DNA from: Patescibacteria group bacterium
GTDB taxonomy: Bacteria; Patescibacteriota; Microgenomatia; Levybacterales; UBA12049
Direction of reading: 5' to 3'
Assembly: GCA_018900295.1 (NCBI GenBank)
Contig: JAHIGH010000017.1
Coordinates: 1-7,669, forward strand
DNA length: 7,669 bases
The notes below the pieces were generated by a model. It searched no databases. It had not been told where the DNA came from and saw only the letters and a program-made list of their open reading frames with translations. Positions 5,962 to 7,669 of the stretch are shown here, in pieces (within the stretch, counting starts at the first letter, position 1; the number at the start of each line of letters is the position of its first letter). The position numbers and the translations under genes are program-made.

Positions 5962-6018
5962 ACTGCGTAACATGAGTTAGTAATTTTATAAACTTAGTTC
6001 GATTTTTTTTTTGCTCCA

Positions 6019-6047
6019 TTGACATTTTGGGGGAGTTTTGGTAAATT
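6019..6047 (+). promoter_or_regulatory. Promoter of the riboswitch-methyltransferase unit
   Basis: Consensus TTGACA (6019-6024), 17-bp spacer, TAAATT (6042-6047) preceded by TGG, an extended -10 signature. The expected start is near 6053, which is exactly where P1 of the first riboswitch begins. Confidence 0.75.
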
Positions 6048-6052
6048 GTATT

Positions 6053-6223
6053 TAATCAAGAGTGATGGGGAGACCCACCTAAGCTTACTTCAAGCCTTTT
6101 CAGTACTATTCGTACACGGCTTGAGGAGTGCTTTAGCGGTGGGCGGGGGTTTTGGCCTCCTTGATCCATCCGGCAGCCGACCTATAGGCACGGTGCCCAA
6201 CCCAACCCATGAGGGATGGATTA
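6053..6223 (+). promoter_or_regulatory. SAM-I-type riboswitch, copy 1, with inserted hairpin
   Basis: Aptamer parts in order: P1 TAATC (6053-6057) with GATTA (6219-6223); ATCAAGAG core; P2a GATGG (6064-6068) with CCATC (6166-6170); P2b GGGGG (6145-6149) with CCTCC (6156-6160) closing the loop TTTTGG; TTGG (6152-6155) can form the pseudoknot with CCAA (6202-6205); P3 GCCG/CGGT (6176-6194); P4 CCC-ATGA-GGG (6206-6215). Using Thermoanaerobacter SAM-I numbering, G11, C44, A45, U57 and G58 are kept, but A46 is G (6176) and A61 is C. A 72-nt hairpin (6072-6143) is inserted on the 5' strand at the kink-turn. In SAM-I switches the ligand is S-adenosylmethionine and binding favours termination. Whether this altered copy still binds SAM is uncertain. 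Confidence 0.82.
6072..6143 (+). repeat. 72-nt hairpin element inserted in riboswitch copy 1
   Basis: Stem segments CCCACC (6074-6079) / GGTGGG (6138-6143), TAAGC / GCTTTA, ACT / AGT, TCAAGCC (6090-6096) / GGCTTGA (6118-6124) and a tip GTAC-TATTC-GTAC (6103-6115). It aligns along most of its length with 7420-7489, sharing GACCC-CCT, CTTAC, GCCTT, AGTAC, GTAC, CGGCT and GGAG in the same order. A 6077/6140 A-T pair corresponds to a G-C pair at 7425/7484, a compensatory change. Confidence 0.75.
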
Positions 6224-6253
6224 GCTTCGATTTAATCGGAGAAACATATATTC

Positions 6254-6280
6254 AAACCTCCTTGTGGGAGGTTTTTTTTT
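6254..6280 (+). terminator. Intrinsic terminator of riboswitch copy 1
   Basis: AAACCTCC (6254-6261) pairs with GGAGGTTT (6267-6274) around a 5-nt loop, followed by a run of T to 6280. A further hairpin CTTCGAT/ATCGGAG (6225-6241) lies between P1 and the terminator and is conserved in copy 2. The competing antiterminator pairing is weak in this copy. Confidence 0.9.
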
Positions 6281-6317
6281 GTGGAAATTTATCATGAAAG
6301 AATTAGACGGAATTAAA

Positions 6318-6416
6318 TAATCAAGAGTGATGGGGGAGAGTCTTGGCTCAATGATCCATCCGGCAACCCGCCGAATCGGCGGGTGCTAAACCCAAACCCA
6401 ATAAAGGGAAGGATTA
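6318..6416 (+). promoter_or_regulatory. SAM-I-type riboswitch, copy 2
   Basis: Canonical, compact aptamer: P1 TAATC (6318-6322) / GATTA (6412-6416); P2a GATGG (6329-6333) / CCATC (6356-6360); P2b GAG / CTC (6338-6340, 6347-6349) with AAT bulge and GA as in a kink-turn; loop TTGG (6343-6346) pairing with CCAA (6392-6395); core GGCAACC intact; P3 of 8 bp with loop AAT (6366-6384); TGCTAAA; P4 CCC / GGG (6397-6399, 6406-6408). An antiterminator GG(A)TTAG (6411-6417) can pair with CTAACC (6446-6451), which competes with both P1 and the terminator, the expected logic of a SAM-off switch. It sits 38 nt after the T-run of copy 1 and 67 nt before the methyltransferase start. Confidence 0.92.
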
Positions 6417-6447
6417 GCTTCGATTAAATCGGAGAAATAAATATTCT

Positions 6448-6479
6448 AACCTCCTTTTGGGAGGTTTTTTTGTTTTTTT
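6448..6479 (+). terminator. Intrinsic terminator of riboswitch copy 2
   Basis: AACCTCC (6448-6454), loop TTTTG, GGAGGTT (6460-6466), then T5-G-T7. The 3' arm contains the only strong Shine-Dalgarno-like sequence (GGGAGG, 6459-6464) before the methyltransferase, but it is 19 nt from the ATG. Confidence 0.92.
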
Positions 6480-6483
6480 ACTT

Positions 6484-7368
6484 ATGTCGGGTAAAGAATT
6501 TTATACATCATACAGACCGGGAAATGAAGGAGGGTTTGGAAATAACTCTACTGTTTCTACAATTTTTGCTAATCCGATAAGAAGGGACTTTGGGAAAAAA
6601 GAATTACCCGAGGTATTTGTTTCATCTTTAAAGAACCAAAAAGGCTTACAGAGATTTATGCATGACCGTAGATCTTTAGATGATCTTTTGGATGAAAGCA
6701 GTACGGAATGTCTTCCAGGTTTTAAGTTAGAGCTTGATAAATTATCAAAAGATGAATCTGTTAAGGTATTGGATTTGGGTTGCGGGAAAGGAGAGGCTGT
6801 AAGAGAACTTCAAGAAAGATATCAGAATTGGCAAATACACGGTGTTGATCTTTTACCTAAAGATGATGGATACAAAACCGGGAATATTGTAGGAGGGGAG
6901 GCAGCTCATCTGCCATACAAATCAAACACATTTAATCTTGTTTATTCTAAGTATGCATATACATATTTTCCGGATAAGATAGAAGCAGTGCGTAAGGCAG
7001 TGCTTGCTACAAAGCCAGGCGGAGTTGTTATAATGCAAGTGTCGCCAGGTAATGTGTATGAGCAGGTTGAGGCATCGCGTGTGGAAGGGTTTAAAGGAAA
7101 GAAGGTTGTTGTATTTAGAGAAGGTAATGGTGGAGATCAGAAGTTTTTTAAAAGGGTCAGTGTTATAAAAGAGCTTCGAGCGGTAGGTATTAACGTAGAA
7201 AATAGCAGGCATAGCGACGCTAATATCCGTATTCAGAAATCGTTAGGCGACGACAAGCGCGTCAAAAGTTTACCATTTAAGCTCATCAATAAAACAAGTA
7301 GTCCTGATATTGTCCGCGTCAATAGTTACTATATACGAGAACCTTTAGTTGGGAAATCTATTGCATAG
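6484..7368 (+). CDS. Class I SAM-dependent methyltransferase, substrate unknown
   Basis: A 294-residue protein. The ATG at 6484 is chosen over an in-frame TTG at 6457, which lies inside the terminator. The methyltransferase core starts near residue 93: motif I V-L-D-L-G-C-G-K-G-E (95-104) binds SAM, V-D (121-122) ends strand 2 and its acid should hold the ribose, A-H-L-P-Y-K-S-N-T-F-N-L-V-Y-S (141-155) is the motif II/III region typical of Methyltransf_11, and K-P-G-G (177-180) precedes strand 5. Residues 1-90 form an N-terminal extension with no recognised domain, and about 195-294 a basic C-terminal region that probably selects the substrate. No membrane segment is seen. It is the only gene directly under the two riboswitches, so SAM availability should set its transcription. 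The start lacks a well-placed Shine-Dalgarno site. Substrate (small molecule, lipid, RNA or protein) cannot be read from the sequence. Confidence 0.88.
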   Translation: MSGKEFYTSYRPGNEGGFGNNSTVSTIFANPIRRDFGKKELPEVFVSSLKNQKGLQRFMHDRRSLDDLLDESSTECLPGFKLELDKLSKDESVKVLDLGCGKGEAVRELQERYQNWQIHGVDLLPKDDGYKTGNIVGGEAAHLPYKSNTFNLVYSKYAYTYFPDKIEAVRKAVLATKPGGVVIMQVSPGNVYEQVEASRVEGFKGKKVVVFREGNGGDQKFFKRVSVIKELRAVGINVENSRHSDANIRIQKSLGDDKRVKSLPFKLINKTSSPDIVRVNSYYIREPLVGKSIA

Positions 7369-7377
7369 TGATAAATT

Positions 7378-7407
7378 ATTTCATTGTAGAAATTTCGTTT
7401 TTTTTTT
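7378..7407 (+). terminator. Weak candidate terminator after the methyltransferase
   Basis: ATTTC (7378-7382) / GAAAT (7389-7393) with a 6-nt loop, then a run of ten T (7398-7407). The stem is short and A+T-only except one pair, so function is uncertain. Confidence 0.35.
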
Positions 7408-7419
7408 GTTTTGGGGCTT

Positions 7420-7489
7420 GACCCGCCTGATCTTACCGTTCGCCTTAGTACATTTGTACTGCGGCTCACGGAGCGATCCTTGGCGGGTC
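7420..7489. repeat. 70-nt hairpin element, second copy of the riboswitch insert family
   Basis: GACCCGCC (7420-7427) pairs with GGCGGGTC (7482-7489); inside are GATC/GATC (7429-7432, 7475-7478), CCGT/ACGG (7436-7439, 7468-7471), GCC/GGC and the tip AGTAC-ATTT-GTACT (7447-7460). The nested plan and several sequence blocks are shared with 6072-6143. There is no coding frame; it looks like a non-autonomous palindromic element. Confidence 0.78.
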
Positions 7490-7492
7490 TGC

Positions 7493-7517
7493 GTGCCAAA
7501 GTAAGTTGCTTTGGCAC
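7493..7517. other. Strong isolated hairpin
   Basis: GTGCCAAAG (7493-7501) and CTTTGGCAC (7509-7517) form a perfect 9-bp stem with a 7-nt loop, 3 nt after the preceding element. No T-run follows, so it is not a classic terminator; TTGACA at 7518-7523 follows but lacks a partner -10 box at normal spacing. Confidence 0.55.
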
Positions 7518-7564
7518 TTGACAGTACATATATACCCCTCTGCTTTCAAATTGCAAAAAGTATA

Positions 7565-7665
7565 ATACCTAACCCTCCTTCGCTAAAGCTACGGAAGGGC
7601 ACGGCGATACTTTGACTTGTGCCCTCGAAGCCTATAAGGCGAAGAGGCAAAGCTACGGTAGGTAT
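7565..7665. repeat. Composite palindromic element near the window end
   Basis: Outer inverted ends ATACCTA (7565-7571) and TAGGTAT (7659-7665) enclose a CCTTC/GAAGG hairpin with CTAAAGCTACGG, and GGGCAC (7597-7602) / GTGCCC (7619-7624). The motif AAAGCTACGG occurs twice (7585-7594, 7649-7658). No gene is seen in 7369-7669. Confidence 0.6.
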
Positions 7666-7669
7666 ATAC

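Noticed and set aside
6019..6297. Open frame of 92 codons across riboswitch copy 1
   Set aside because: It spans the promoter, aptamer and terminator; the RNA structure explains the sequence and the translation has no protein-like pattern.
6294..6320. Eight-codon frame (M-K-E-L-D-G-I-K) between the two riboswitches, its stop overlapping P1 of copy 2
   Set aside because: Too short to separate from chance and without a ribosome site; a leader peptide is possible but unsupported.
6457..6483. Upstream TTG start for the methyltransferase
   Set aside because: It lies in the terminator loop and would add a T-run-encoded hydrophobic tail; the ATG at 6484 is more sensible.
7518..7566. Promoter from TTGACA (7518) and TATAAT (7561)
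   Set aside because: The spacing is 37 bp, and neither box has a partner at normal distance.
7420..7669. CRISPR array or integron attC sites in the hairpin-rich tail
   Set aside because: No regularly spaced direct repeats and no attC core motifs; the structures are isolated palindromes.

Overview
The window reads as an AT-rich bacterial chromosome fragment using the standard code (TGA works as a stop, for example at the end of the mreD-like gene and of the antitoxin gene). Small core genes packed among many short palindromic and heptamer repeats, some inside open reading frames, scarce Shine-Dalgarno sites and a probable leaderless gene make me favour a Patescibacteria/CPR (Parcubacteria-like) genome. 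That placement is inference; no rRNA or other marker is present.

Layout. 8-2326 (+): tail of a cell-shape operon, an MreD-like membrane protein followed by class B transpeptidase PBP2. 2327-2609: repeats, then a 27-bp relic of the start of dprA. 2610-2990 (-): unrecognised protein. 3079-3566 (+): RelE-type toxin-antitoxin pair with a probable leaderless promoter. 3578-4690 (+): dprA. 4848-5709 (-): a two-gene operon of a Panacea (SocA-like) antitoxin and a small, probably toxic partner, with a good promoter flanked by inverted repeats. 5810-6018: no gene, one palindromic repeat. 6019-6480 (+): a promoter and two tandem SAM-I-type riboswitches, each with its own intrinsic terminator. 6484-7368 (+): class I SAM-dependent methyltransferase. 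7369-7669: no gene, several hairpin elements.

The most notable region is 6019-7489. Two complete SAM-sensing units (kink-turn arm, TTGG/CCAA pseudoknot, P3, P4, terminator) stand in series before one methyltransferase gene. The first aptamer carries a 72-nt hairpin inserted beside its kink-turn and two changes in normally conserved core positions. The inserted hairpin is related in sequence and structure to a second hairpin at 7420-7489 just downstream of the methyltransferase, so it looks like a dispersed palindromic element that entered a riboswitch without breaking its outer helices. The simplest model is a SAM-repressed methyltransferase with double transcription attenuation.

A second theme is repeat invasion of genes. 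PBP2 contains two separate 28-bp blocks of four heptamers, one followed by a hairpin, and DprA contains a short palindrome; all are read through in frame. Between PBP2 and dprA, the relic start codons of dprA suggest that the block holding the unknown gene and the RelE pair was inserted by recombination.
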